Shown here piece by piece: positions 12,138 to 23,412 of a stretch of 64,000 nucleotides of DNA; the stretch's first letter is position 1; every line of letters starts with the position of its first letter. The DNA comes from Anaeramoeba flamelloides (Eukaryota; Metamonada; Anaeramoebidae): the NCBI GenBank assembly GCA_027625915.1, contig JANTQA010000023.1:18786001-18850000 (forward strand). The letters are read 5' to 3'. The notes below the pieces were generated by a model. The model made no database searches. It worked only from the letters and a program-made list of their open reading frames with translations, and was not told the origin of the DNA. Both the position numbers and the translations under genes were made by a program.

Positions 12138-12921
12138 ACTTGAACTTTTGAAATACATGATTTTTTAGTTATTGCTTCACACGACAAAAATCATTTAAAC
12201 ACAACAGAAATATATTCCAGAATTGTTAAATTCCAAATATTTTTTTTTATTATCCATAAAATTTCTCTTTTAAAATATATTATAATATATTATATTACTC
12301 TCATATACCATTTTTTTTTTTTTTTTAGAATAAATAATAAAAAATTACCTTTCACGCATTAAAATGTTTCTTATTTTAACTAGTTGGATTTTAGGCCAAT
12401 TAAAGAATTATATTTTTTTATTTATTTATGAAGAGAAAACATTCCTTTTCTCATGTGTGCCTTTCAGTTTTCTTGTGTTTAAAAGGGTAGAGGAAAATCA
12501 TAGATTTTACTCAATTCACATAAATTTTCGAAAATCGCTTTTAGATCTTTTTTAATTTTAGTAATTAAAAGAAAAATTCAATAAATTTTCCGTTTATTTC
12601 TTTATAAAAAAAAAAAAAAAAAAACGACTGGAAGTGGAAATTGATTTCCCCTTACAAAATAAATATAAAAAAAAAAAAAAAAAAAGATTTTTAGCCAATA
12701 TTCTTCATTTCTTGATAAATTAAGGAAAAATGAATTTCATATTTGAAACTTCATTTCGATCAATTTCCTAGAATTTAAATGTGTCTCAAATTAAAGAGAT
12801 TTTTCTCAATTCACAAATTTTTCACAAACACAATTTGCTTTTTTCAATAATGATAGTAACTTTTTCGAACTAATTTGCTCATTTAATTTTTTATAACATT
12901 TGAATCATAGAACTCCAAAGC

Positions 12922-13110
12922 CAGTTCTATTTTTAAAAAACAAACTTTGAACGAAATGTAAGTCAGAAAAAAATCCCCAAATGAAGACCAAAAATTACAA
13001 TTCAGTAAAATAAATTGTAAAAAAAAAAAAAAAAATGTTGTGCCTTAATTTAAGATTTTTTGTTTGTTAAATTTCTTTCAATTTTTGTGTGTTATGGTGG
13101 AACTAATTTT
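12922..13110. mobile_element. Degenerate copy of the CAGTCAG MITE family
   Basis: It retains the family's landmarks in order: a CAGTTC...TTTTTAA start, ACAAACTTTGAACGAAAT, a central A-tract, TTGTGCCTTAATTTAAGATT, and an inverted end near GGTGGAACTAATT. Both ends have decayed, implying an older insertion than the copy 60 bp downstream. Confidence 0.6.
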
Positions 13111-13117
13111 AATAAAA

Positions 13118-13790
13118 AAAAAATAGATTCAATAGTAATATAAACCCCACTTCGAAATTTTTAAATACAGTCAGTTTCACTTTTAAGGCACAAACTTCGA
13201 ACGAAATTTAAGGCACAATAAAAATCACAAATTAAGGCACAAAATTCAAATTCTATTAAAAATAAATTGTAAAAAAAAAAAATCCAAATTTTGTGCCTTA
13301 ATTTGAGATTTTTTTGTGCCTTAAATTTCGTTGGAAGTTTGTGCCTTAAAAGTGAAACTGACTGTAATAAAAATAAAATTATTGAAAAAAAAAAAATCTT
13401 TTTTGTCAATTCTAGTAGAAATTCCAAATTAGAAACAGTTACTAATTGGAATGTTAACAATTGTTAATAAATTAAAATACCCACAAAACAAACAATAAAT
13501 AATTATCAATACTAATTAATTATTGGTATGTTAAAAATTTTTGAGAGAGCAAAACAAAAAAATTGATTGGTAAATTTGTATAATTCTATTTAGGATTATT
13601 GATCGATAAAATGGTTAGTACTACCCACTAATTTTATTTGAGTTCTTCTATTTTGAACAACTTGACTTAAACATACTATCAATTGATCTAAAAACTTTTG
13701 ATCAAACCAAAACAAGTTACTAATTCAAAAAATGAAATGAAAATAAAAACTCAAAGATGAAAAAGTGATTTTCATATTTTTTCAAAATTC
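13118..13790 (+). repeat. Dispersed repeat R1, copy 2, split by a MITE
   Basis: Sequence on both sides of the MITE at 13168-13364 continues colinearly with the R1 copy at 50285-50770 (ATAAACCCCA.TTCGAAAT on the left; ...AAATTAGAA.CA, GAGAGAGCAAAACAA and AATGGTTAG on the right). The 50-kb copy lacks the MITE, so it records an approximate empty site. Confidence 0.7.
13168..13364. mobile_element. CAGTCAG MITE, well-preserved copy (197 bp)
   Basis: It is a near-perfect palindrome beginning CAGTCAGTTTCACTTTTAAG and ending in the reverse complement CTGACTG, flanked on both sides by TA. A CAGT terminus with a TA target duplication is the hallmark of Tc1/mariner-type elements. There is no coding capacity, and the arms are about 85 bp with a short A-rich loop. 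It is inserted in repeat R1. Sister copies lie at 19438-19632, 46112-46309 and 47233-47429, with old copies at 12922-13110 and 44513-44707. Confidence 0.85.
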
Positions 13791-14950
13791 AAATTTATTT
13801 CTTATTTGAATGAAATTGTATTATTGTTGTTGTTTGGACAGTTTTAATTGGGTGTAAAAATTTGAGATTTAATTTACTTTACCTTTTGGCATTCTTATGA
13901 TATCCATCCCATCCTTAAAAGACTTGACAAATAAATTCAAAATTTTCACTTTTTTATTAATTTCAATGGTATTGTAAACCTTGAGATGTTTTTTGTCTTT
14001 CATGTTAAAATTAAATCAAAGTCAAAAAAATTATTTACTTTTGATTAATTTCATTGTTTTTCAGTATTCAAAGAATTTTTTGAAAAATAATTGATTCATT
14101 TTTTTATTTCTCATAGAAAATATAAAAGCAATAAAGGAATGTTAAATTGTAATGTCACACCTTCTTTGAGAAATTTTATAAGATTTACCTTTTTTTCTGA
14201 GCTCAAAATTATCGATTACCAACCTAATTATACATTTAAAGAAAAATTTAATAAATTATTTTTATCGAAAAACTTGAACCCGTAAATATTCAATTATATA
14301 AATAAAAATAGAAATAATAATTTTTTCTTGCCCAATTCAAGAAGAACAAAAAAAAACTTAAAATATTGACTTTAAGTTTATATTATGATGCAAATTAAAC
14401 TTACTGACAAATTTAAAATAAATTTTATGAGATATATCAAAAAAAGAAAGAAAATAAAAACACATGAAGAGAGAGAAATGAAAAATATATTCATTTTTTG
14501 TTGAACCTTTTTGTGAAATATTTTGAATTTCAACGGAAATGATTTTTTTAAAAAAATGATTTAGTCAAGCTATTGTTTTAACTGAATAGTATTAAAAATC
14601 TAGAATTCATCCAATGATTACTATTCTGATAAGTATTAGTATTGTTAGTAAATCTATTAAGAAAATCGATCGAGTATCAATGATTATTCTTCAATTTGAT
14701 TGTTATCATCTATAATACAGCCAAAATATTCTGTAAACCAAATCGAAGTACAAAAAAAAAAATTATTTTTTATGAATAATGGGTTGAATTTTTTACTTTT
14801 AATATATATTTTTTTAAAGAATTTTAGTTTTTTCAAAAACTTTATTTTGATCAAATTATTTTTTTTCCATTTTCATACGATTTTAACTAGTCAAAATTTT
14901 TTAGGTATTAGATCGGGATTAATTATATATATATATATATATAAACTAAA

Positions 14951-15272
14951 ATTCAAAATAAATGGCCCACCTTATATTTGAATTTTGAATTGCCTTTGTA
15001 TCGTTTTGAAGTTTTTCCCCTCACAATGAAAAGTTTGTAAATAAATCATTTTTTCTCTTTTTTATTTTTTCAATAGTGTTTTGTTAAAATGGAAAATGAA
15101 AATGAAAAATTTGAAAGAAGTAACAGATGAATTAATGGAAAAATTGGTTTCAAATATGACAAAGATATTAGATTTAGTTATTCAAAGGGAAGGAGAATTG
15201 ATAAATGGATTTTATTAATTTTTAAAAATTTTTTTTTCATGTAATGCTTCATTTAAAATAAATGGCCCAATT
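14951..15272 (+). repeat. GGCCCA-bounded repeat carrying a gene-like fragment, copy 1
   Basis: It is bounded by direct AAAATAAATGGCCCA motifs. The interior matches, inverted, 51325-51635. It contains a splice-acceptor-like TTTTTTCAATAG followed by a reading that includes MKNLKEVTDELMEKL and LDLVIQREGE, then TAA. The second copy shares this sequence with amino-acid changes and an earlier stop, so the fragment is probably carried by the repeat rather than being a working exon. No protein family was recognised. Confidence 0.55.
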
Positions 15273-17075
15273 TTTTTTAAAATTTTTTTTTAAATTTTTT
15301 TATTTTATTTTTTGAAGAAAAACAAATACCCCTGGAGTAGTGAACCAAATACTAAAATAAAAATTTTGATATTATAATAGATAACTACAAGTATTAAAAA
15401 TATTTTTCTTTAAATTTTGATTTTTGATGGGCCAATGATTTTGAATGATAGTTTATATATATAAAAATATTGATTTAGATAAAGACCATGATTTATCAAT
15501 TATCTTCGTATAATGAAATCTCACAATTTTAAATTTGTGAAGTTATTTTTTAAATCACCGAATAATTGAAATAAAATTAATAATTCGGTTTTAAAAAGGT
15601 TTTATAGAATAAATAATAAATAAAATATCATTTTTAAAAATCATAAAATAATAATTTATTCAAATTGCTAAGATAATTTATAATCACATATACAACCCAA
15701 TAACAAAAATTTTCAAAAATTGCTTTTAAATAAGGGCAATAGACCTCGATTTGACAACTATTACAAAAATAAATAAATAAAATAGTAATTTCTCAAGATA
15801 TCAAGTTATTAACAAAAAAATATTTTTTAGACTAATATATATATTCATTTTATTTCATTTTTGAGTTCAAGTTGAAAAAATATTTTTAAAAAAGTTTTAA
15901 ATATATCCAATCGAAGTAGAGTAGTTCATAAAAAAATTATATATTTTCATTTATCAAAATCCATAAGAATAATTTAGAAAATATGTTTAATGTTTTTGAA
16001 AGGGTAAAATCAAACATGATTTATTCTTTTATTAATAACTAAAAAAGGAAGAAAAAAAAAAACCAGAAAGAAAAGAAACTAATAAATTTATAAAAAAATA
16101 TTTTCAATAATATGATAATTATATTACCAAATTAAATGAATTCTTTTTGAAAATATATAATTCAGATAAAGATTAAAGATATAGAACTAATACTAATTCT
16201 ACAAAAAATTAGCTTTTTTTTAAATTGAATTTTGAAAAAAATATTATTACGAATTTATTTTGTGAATTTTTTATAGCATTTTTATAGAATATTATTTTTG
16301 AATAATTATCAAATATAATACAAATAAAATCCAGACCCTAATATTTTTCAACACCTCAATTTTGTCTTGAAAATGGTTGGAATAAAAGTATAGTATTGAA
16401 AAAATACTTGACCTGAAAATAATCCTTGAAAAGATTTTTTATTGTTAATATTAGGAAAATTGAAGATGTAATTTCTTTTATTCTGTATCAAATCCTTTTT
16501 ATAAATAACTAAATTTTTTATGAACTAAGAAATAAACCTAACTAAAGTTAAATAAAGGAGGGATTCTTGAGAATACTCAAGTAAATGATTGATAAATAGA
16601 GATAGATCTATATATTTTGAAAAACAATAGAGTTTTATAGAAGTTTACTTGAAGAATTTGGAAAATGATAATTTTTATTCTTGTTTTTTGATTGATTGAA
16701 TTTTGTTTTGTTAAACTGTAATTTAATTAGTTATCATTCTAAAAAGTGGTTGATTTATTATTTAACAATTTGACTCTTAACTAAAACAAATTCTTATTAT
16801 AAATAAAAGCTATTATACAATAATTAGCTTAAAATTAACAAATAAAAAATATTTTTATAGATTTTTTAATTTATGGTATTTTTCAATACGAGATTTCAAT
16901 AAAAAGTTGTCTTCGGGAAAAGGTAGATCTGATAATTGTTCGTAGAAAGTAAGAGTGAAGAAACAAAACTTTTGTAATCACATTTAAGATTATTTCTAAT
17001 TGATCTTGAAACAGTAAAAAACAAATCATTTTTTCGTCAACTTTGCTTTTTTGATCTTGTAATTCCAAATTTTGA

Positions 17076-18740
17076 ATGTCTTCTTCTCTGAATTACGATC
17101 CAAATAGACGATCTTATCATAGCAAACCAAATAACCGACAAAGTTACTCTAATAGAAGATCTTCCAACTACCATTCCAATTACAATTCCAATTCGAATGG
17201 GAATTATTATGAAAACCGAAACGAAACCAACAGCAATTACCAACCAAAGCAAAAGAAAATTAAAAAATTTGCATACAATAATTTGATTTATTACTGTTCA
17301 CAAACCTGGATCACGAAAAGAATTATGGTACGGTCACTGCAAAAAGAGGATTCGAACAGAGTCTCAAATAAAGGGAATACCGCGCTAACAGTTTTGTGTT
17401 GTAACCAAATGGTTACACCAAACAAATTACAACTCTTATTCAACTATAATTCAGATCCCGATTTTCAGAATCCCTATAATGGAAGGACTGCTTTAATGGA
17501 GTTGTGCAAAAAAAACCCCTCACAATTGTCCTCGGAAATTATCAAAATTTTTATTAATGAAGGTGCCAATATAAACATCCAGAATAAGAATAATGGTAAA
17601 ACCGCTTTCATGTATCTATGCAAAAACTCAAATGTACCAGAACTTTTTGTTCAATACTTCATTGACTCTGGCGCAGATCCTCATGTCTATGATGATAAAA
17701 AGATCAACGCTTTAGGATATCTTTTGAACAACAGTGAAGTAGAAACTAATTCAATTTTAGTTTTATTGAAATCAGGCTCACGCTTACCTTTAAGTTTTGA
17801 TTTTATTGATCCTAACATTTTTGTTGACAATTTAAGAAAAGTCCCTGAATTTTTCGCTATCACAAAAAATCAATCAAAAGTTACAATTCGCAGGTTAACA
17901 GACTTTGGTAGTGACCAAGAGGAGAAACAAAATAAAACCCATGATCAAACAGAAATGGAAAAAGAAAAAGAAAAAGAAAAAGAAAAAGAAAAAGTAGAAG
18001 AAGAAAAAAGAAGAGAAAAATTAAAAAGAAAAGAAAAAGTTAAAATAGGAAAATCAAATTTTGAAGATAAAGATTTATTCTTTTATCCAACAGAAACAGA
18101 AATGGAGAAAAAAATCGAAAAATTCTCTTACCCAATAGAAAATGAAAATGAAAATGAAAATGAAAAAGAAAATGAAAAAGAAAATGAAAAAAGAAAAGAA
18201 AAAGCAAAAATAGGGAAATCAAATTTTGAAGATAAAGGTTTATTCTTTTATCCAACAGAAATGACTGTGGAGAAAAAAATCGAAAAAGAATTAGAAAAAG
18301 AAAAAGAAAAGGAAAAAAAAAAGGAAAAAGACAAAGAAAAGGAAAATGAAAAAAAAAAGAAAAAAGAAAAAGAAAATGAAACCGAAAAAAGAAAAGAAAA
18401 AACAGAAATACAGAAATCTCGTGTTCGAGAGAAAAGTTTATTTTCTTACCCAATAGAAAATGAAAATGAAAATGAAAAAGAAAATGCAAAAATAAAGAAA
18501 CCAAATTTTGAAGATAAAGGTTTATTCACTTTTCCGACAGAAATGATAATAGAAAAAGAAATCGAAAAAGAATTAGAAAAAGAAAAAGAAAAAGAAAAAG
18601 AAAACGAAAACGGATTAAAAAAAGAACAAAAAAGTAACCAAGATAATATAGAAGACCTATTCTTCAAATCAATTAAAAAGTATCGAAAAGTCAATCTTGA
18701 AGGCGATGAAATTCCTGATTATCCTGTTGTAAATATTTGA
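17076..18740 (+). CDS. Ankyrin-repeat protein with long Lys/Glu-rich tail (554 aa)
   Basis: Likely a protein-protein interaction scaffold in cytosol or nucleus; the partner is unknown. It reads as a single exon from the ATG at 17076 to a TGA. Residues 1-60 are Asn/Ser/Tyr-rich and disordered. About four ankyrin repeats follow (residues about 99-235): GNTALTVLC, GRTALMELC, GKTAFMYLC and a degenerate INALGYLL, each pairing with outer helices ending in motifs such as NEGANINIQN and DSGADPHVYD. A conserved Cys replaces the usual Ala in the TPLHLAA-type helix. Residues about 281-525 are an EKEK/ENEN tract in which a unit of about 20 residues (K-S/P-N-F-E-D-K-G/D-L-F-x-x-P-T-E-x-x-x-E-K) occurs three times. 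The tail ends in a more ordered DLFFKSIKKYRKVNL segment. Antisense Phe/His-rich frames over this tract are shadows. Confidence 0.85.
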   Translation: MSSSLNYDPNRRSYHSKPNNRQSYSNRRSSNYHSNYNSNSNGNYYENRNETNSNYQPKQKKIKKFAYNNLIYYCSQTWITKRIMVRSLQKEDSNRVSNKGNTALTVLCCNQMVTPNKLQLLFNYNSDPDFQNPYNGRTALMELCKKNPSQLSSEIIKIFINEGANINIQNKNNGKTAFMYLCKNSNVPELFVQYFIDSGADPHVYDDKKINALGYLLNNSEVETNSILVLLKSGSRLPLSFDFIDPNIFVDNLRKVPEFFAITKNQSKVTIRRLTDFGSDQEEKQNKTHDQTEMEKEKEKEKEKEKVEEEKRREKLKRKEKVKIGKSNFEDKDLFFYPTETEMEKKIEKFSYPIENENENENEKENEKENEKRKEKAKIGKSNFEDKGLFFYPTEMTVEKKIEKELEKEKEKEKKKEKDKEKENEKKKKKEKENETEKRKEKTEIQKSRVREKSLFSYPIENENENEKENAKIKKPNFEDKGLFTFPTEMIIEKEIEKELEKEKEKEKENENGLKKEQKSNQDNIEDLFFKSIKKYRKVNLEGDEIPDYPVVNI

Positions 18741-19408
18741 ATTTTTTTTTTTTTTAATATTTTCCAATCCTCTTGATTAAATTTTATTTAAGGGCCACTT
18801 TGGCAATTCCTGAAAATGTCTCAAATAACTTTGGTACAATCCCATTTAAATTATGAATTCAGATTCATCCAGTTATATTCTTCAATTTGGATCAAAAAAG
18901 AATTTTTCGTCATTTTTTTAATGAAAAATGAATAAAAAATTTTTTAGATAAGTAAAAAACTCAAAAACGAAAAAGAAAAATAAAAATCATCAAGATTTTT
19001 TTGAAACATTCTCAATAAACAACATCCACTTTAAACGATCACATTATCTATGAGTTTTGACCATTGAGTTACTGAATTGTTTCTTTGCCCCCACAAACCA
19101 TAATAATGATTATTCTTGCAAAGAAATTGAGATTTTCTCTTTGTTTTTATGGTTTTTGGTTCTTTTTTGTTTTTTTTTTAATGGAAGTCACCACCAACAT
19201 CCGAATCAAGGATATATTCAATCTGTTTGGGTTTATGGGATATGGGCACCATTGTATAATACCCAAAACACTTGGCTCATTTTTTTGTGTTAATTTTTTT
19301 ATGTTTGTCCTCTTTCTCTTAAACCATAAGTGTTAGTTTCAAGATATATTGGGTTGAGGTTGTGTGTGACAATTTTTGATACAATTTTTTTTGTTTGTTT
19401 TTTTTTCT

Positions 19409-19661
19409 CAACCCAATTTTCTATTAAAACTGAATTACAATCAGTTTCACTTTTAAGGCACAAACTTTCAACGAAATTTAAGGAACAAAAAATTCTCAAA
19501 TTAAGGCACAAAATTCGGATTCTAGTAAAAAAAATTTGTATATAAAAAATTCCCAAAAATGTACCTTAATATGAGAATTTTTTGTTCCTTAAATTTCGTT
19601 GAAAGTTTGTGCCTTAAAAGTGAAACTGATTGTAATTCAGTTTTAATAGAAAATTGGGTTG
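19409..19661. mobile_element. CAGTCAG-family MITE (19438-19632) inside a longer palindrome
   Basis: The inner 195 bp is a MITE copy with variant ends CAATCAG/CTGATTG and TA flanks. The palindrome continues outward for about 29 bp on each side, through CTGAATTA and CTATTAAAAC to CAACCCAATTTT, making a 253-bp perfect-looking inverted repeat. Other family copies lack these outer arms. Confidence 0.8.
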
Positions 19662-20211
19662 GGGTGTTGTGGGAAAGATTTTGTTACATTTTGTATTCAC
19701 TGGTCTTTTGAAAAAAAATTTGCAAAAACGAGCATAGATTTGTTTTTTTAAATTTTAAAAAAAAAAATTTAAAGTCAGTAGACGAAAAATGATCTTTCAA
19801 TTTTTTCGGAATTGAGGATTTTGGTGAATTTAATTCATTGCATCAAAATAAAGAATAAGTGTTTTTATCAAATGTGTCTTTATTTTAAAATAACAAAGAA
19901 TAATTCCTCAAAAATTTTCAATTTTCTACATTTTGACCTTTTATGTGAAAATTGAAAACTATCTAAACTTAACCCACAAACCAAAAAAAAACAGAGAAAA
20001 TTCTCAACAATATCAAAAGGTTTTCATTTTTCACTTAAAAAGAATTTTTCTCAAAAAGTTGATTTTTCCCAACCTTCTTTTTTATTTTTTAATATCACAG
20101 AAACGAGGTTGACAAAAGAGAACAAAAATTCATTTTTTCCTTCTTTGATCTTACTGATTAAATATTTGTGAGATTTGCCAATCACCAAACCCTTTCAAAA
20201 ACATAATATAA

Positions 20212-20791
20212 GGTATTTCCAAAAAAGTGGGGCATTTTTTTTTACATTTCATAAAAAATAGTCTTTTTTAGTGGTAGTATTCATTAATTGATGATACCAA
20301 ATTAAGTTTAATATTAATACCAATTGAATAAATAACTCAAGTATTTATTTTAAAATAAGTTGGATGAAATATTTTCAAAAAATGAAAAAAAAATCCATAC
20401 TTTTTTTGGTGAAAACAATGTACGACCAACTTTTCTAAAAAACTGTAAATATGGAAAGGTTACAAATGATTTTTTAAACAATAAAATACAGTTATATGTT
20501 TTCAATTCTATTTGAAAATTTGTTGTGATTAAAAAAGTTATGAAAACGGGTTTTTCAAGCAAAAAGAAAATAATAAACACCAATTTTAGCACCTAAAAAA
20601 TATCAGATAAAATCGAGATCAGAAAATTTAATATCTTTTATTTAAGTAATACAATACTAAGAAACGAATTGAATTATTATCAAGAATCTATAAATGATGG
20701 TTAATGATTTTGGATGTTTAAATGCTTTTTTATAGATTGTGTTTAAAAGCTATATTTTAAAATAAATTTGCCCCACTTTATTGGAAATAGC
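20212..20791. mobile_element. Inverted-repeat element with GTGGGGCA termini, 580 bp
   Basis: The left end reads GGTATTTCCAAAAAAGTGGG and the right end is its inverse with a few changes (CCCCACTTTATTGGAAATAG), giving terminal inverted repeats of about 25-45 bp. The interior has no credible coding frame. It is a non-autonomous DNA transposon of unassigned superfamily. Confidence 0.7.
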
Positions 20792-21716
20792 TTACATTGA
20801 AAATTTTCAATTGTCAAAGTTTCCCTTAAGTACCGATCCATCTCAATATATAAAATAATTTTTTGAAATTGAAGAAAAAATATATATATATATATAATTT
20901 TTTTAAGTTGCCGAATATAAATTAAAAAACTAACCAACTTGGGATATACCAACGATCCCCAAAAACCAACAATGAAATACGAGGTAATTTTTAGAAAAAG
21001 CTGCCCAAGAGCTACACCCAATTTGAAATTTAAATGGTTGTGAATTAGAATTTTGAAAACAACTATGTTGGTTTCGAAATGTTGCTATTATACGCTTTTT
21101 GAGGCCTCGAAGATTTTTTTTTCTTTTCATGTGTTCTCAAATGAGTTATTTTTATCTCGAAAGAATGTTACAAAATCCTTAATTTGTCACATATAAGGGT
21201 TATAAAACAACTACAAATTAGATCAAATCGAATTAAATTGATTTTGAACTAAAAGAAAACAATTTGTTTTAAATTGAAGATATTTAACCATTTGGAAATA
21301 GAAAATGAGAAAAGATGAATTTTTTTTTTAAATTTTGATTTTTTGAAATTGAGAACTCGTTCAAACTTAATTTTCTTTTGTTGAATTTTTTGTCAAAGGT
21401 GATCCAATGTAATTTTTTTTTTGTTATTTGAATTTTGTCAACCAAAAGAAGTATTATTCCACAATATTATTTTTGGTGTAAGCTCTCCCGTGAGGATGGA
21501 GCATTTTCATGGTAAATGACTAGACCCTTAAGTAACTTCTTTTTTTGAATATTTTGACTATTTTCACTACAAATAACCTAACACGGTCAAAACAACCACC
21601 CCTTATACATCAAAGATGTTTTTTTTTTTCAAAATATAAAAGTAGTTTATATGTGATATAGTAATCAACTGTTGCTAAAAAAAAATTTTTTTTTTCTGTA
21701 CATTAAACAAAAATCA

Positions 21717-22296
21717 ATACTAATGGTTCCAAATTAAAAATGAAAAAATAATTGTTTACAGATTAAAAATTTATCAACAATAAGAAATTCTTTTTGAGGT
21801 TTTAATGAAATTAAAACACCAAATAAAATAATAGTAACATCAGAATAGGAAATAAATAAAATTAAATACTTTTTTTTTTTTTTAGATTAAATGGGAAAAA
21901 AATTCCCTATTTCTATTTCTTTTTCTTTTTTAATGTTAAAATGAAACTATTTCAAAAAAATCTATTCAACTTTAGTTAATTAATTGTAATTCGGAACTTC
22001 TTTTATAGTGTTAATACAAAATCATTTTCTTTTTGATTTTTAAGTCTGTTGGAATAATAACTAAACAACTAAAACTTCAAAAAAAAAAAAGAAATAGAAA
22101 TAGGGAATTTTTTTCCCATTTAATCCAAAAAAAAAAAAAAGTATTTACTTTTATTTATTTCCTATTCTGATGTTACTATTATTTTATTTGGTGTTTTAAT
22201 TTCATTAAAACCTCAAAAAGAATTTCTTATTGTTGATAAATATTTAATCTGTAAACGATTATTTTTTTTTCATTTTTAATTTGGAAACATTAGTAT
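21717..22296. mobile_element. Foldback element with about 200-bp arms, 580 bp
   Basis: The arms 21717-21925 and about 22088-22296 are nearly identical inverted copies, including TTTTAATGAAATTAAAACAC, AATAGTAACATCAGAATAGG and GATTAAATGGGAAAAAAATT. The loop is about 160 bp. The ends are ATACTAATG. No coding capacity. Confidence 0.85.
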
Positions 22297-22839
22297 AACA
22301 AAAGTAAATTTTCATATTTTTTAATTTTTATGAAGAACAAAACAAAATGAATTTTTTACTATTTGATATGATAATTAAAAAATTTATTAACTCTAAGTAA
22401 ATTTTGTTTTTTAATAAAAAAATATATATTTCTCTTTATTAATTCATTAAAATTGGGATTTATATAAATAATTCTTAAATTACCTTTCAGCAATAATCAA
22501 AAAAAAAAAAAACTAGATTTGAATTAACTCAGATTAATCTTCAGCATTTTTTTTAAAAAGAATGCTTCGTCAATTAAAATTACATTAAACAAGATTATAT
22601 TAGAGCTTTATGTCCAAATGTGACAAATTCGCGGATATTGTTACTTGTACACCAGAGACTCTATTTTTCACTAATAGTTACTTATTTTTAATATACTTAT
22701 TTTTTTGCAAATAATTGTTGCTTTAGTGAAAGGTACTGTTTTTTCTAGTGAATAGAGCAAATCTAATAAGAGGGTTTGTTGAAAAATACAAAATCAATTT
22801 GAAGATCTTTTTGTTTCAGATCTTGAATTAAAAAAAATA

Positions 22840-23412
22840 TATTTTATTTTTTTCCATTTTTCCTCTGGATGAATCTTCTTTATATTGGGAAGAAGAGTTA
22901 CAAAGGAAAAAGATCAAGTGGTTATTTGCCAATACTGTGACATCGAAACACAAAAGTATGAGTAACTTGAAAATAAAAACCAAAAAGCAAAGGCTAAAAA
23001 TTGCCAAAGGTTTAAAGCAAATCAGATCAAAAAAAAAAAAAGAAATTACAACCAATTAAATAACGATCCCCAAGTGAACATTCATGATCAATTATCAAAT
23101 TAAATTAAATTAACCAAAAGTATAGTGGCTGTGATTTTGGGAGTCCTTAATTAAAGATAGCATTTTTTTTTTTTTTTTTGTTTTTTTACCAATTACTTCT
23201 TATAACTCCTTTTTGAATTTCAATTTTTTTTCTTTTTCTTTTTATTTTAATCTTTTCAATTTTTTGCTTTTGCTTTTTATAAAATAAATAAATTTGGGTG
23301 TGTATTCCCCTTGAACAATGGTGAAATCTAGGATTTTACGCTTAAATTACCTTTGAGGAAATTTAGGTAAAAGGACATCTAGAGTGTAATTTACACTTCT
23401 TCCATCAATAAA
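22840..23412 (+). repeat. Dispersed repeat R2, copy 1, with a conserved coding-like remnant
   Basis: This copy and the inverted copy at 58310-58880 are colinear over about 560 bp; a terminal piece recurs at 39765-39890. On the + strand at about 22865-23060 a frame reads ESSLYWEEELQRKKIKWL, continues through a Lys-rich stretch and stops at TAA. The 58-kb copy keeps the first half with substitutions and reaches an earlier stop. It looks like the decayed end of a transposon-carried gene; the protein is not recognised. The antisense frame at 22828-23055 is a shadow. Confidence 0.65.

Larger units (their letters stand above)
12138..17075. other. Gene-free, repeat-rich span between the reductase and the short ankyrin gene
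   Basis: It holds a degraded hairpin repeat (about 12478-12600), an old MITE copy (12922-13110), an R1 repeat interrupted by a fresh MITE (13118-13790), a GGCCCA-bounded repeat with a gene-like fragment (14951-15272), and a relative of the 27.1-kb repeat at about 16400-16760. No gene was recognised. The open frames at 12364-12555, 14091-14285 and 14700-14981 have no coding signature. Confidence 0.55.

Noticed and set aside
18040-18694. Antisense Phe/His/Leu-rich frames opposite the charged ankyrin tail
   Set aside because: Reverse translations of the Glu/Lys codon tract; not independent genes.
19057-19545. Overlapping frames around 19.1-19.5 kb
   Set aside because: Several frames on both strands overlap each other and run into the MITE palindrome; none has a consistent coding signal.
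22828-23055. Antisense 75-codon frame, and its counterpart at 58696-58911
   Set aside because: Hydrophobic shadow of the R2 coding-like remnant on the opposite strand, where the lysine-rich frame is the more protein-like reading.
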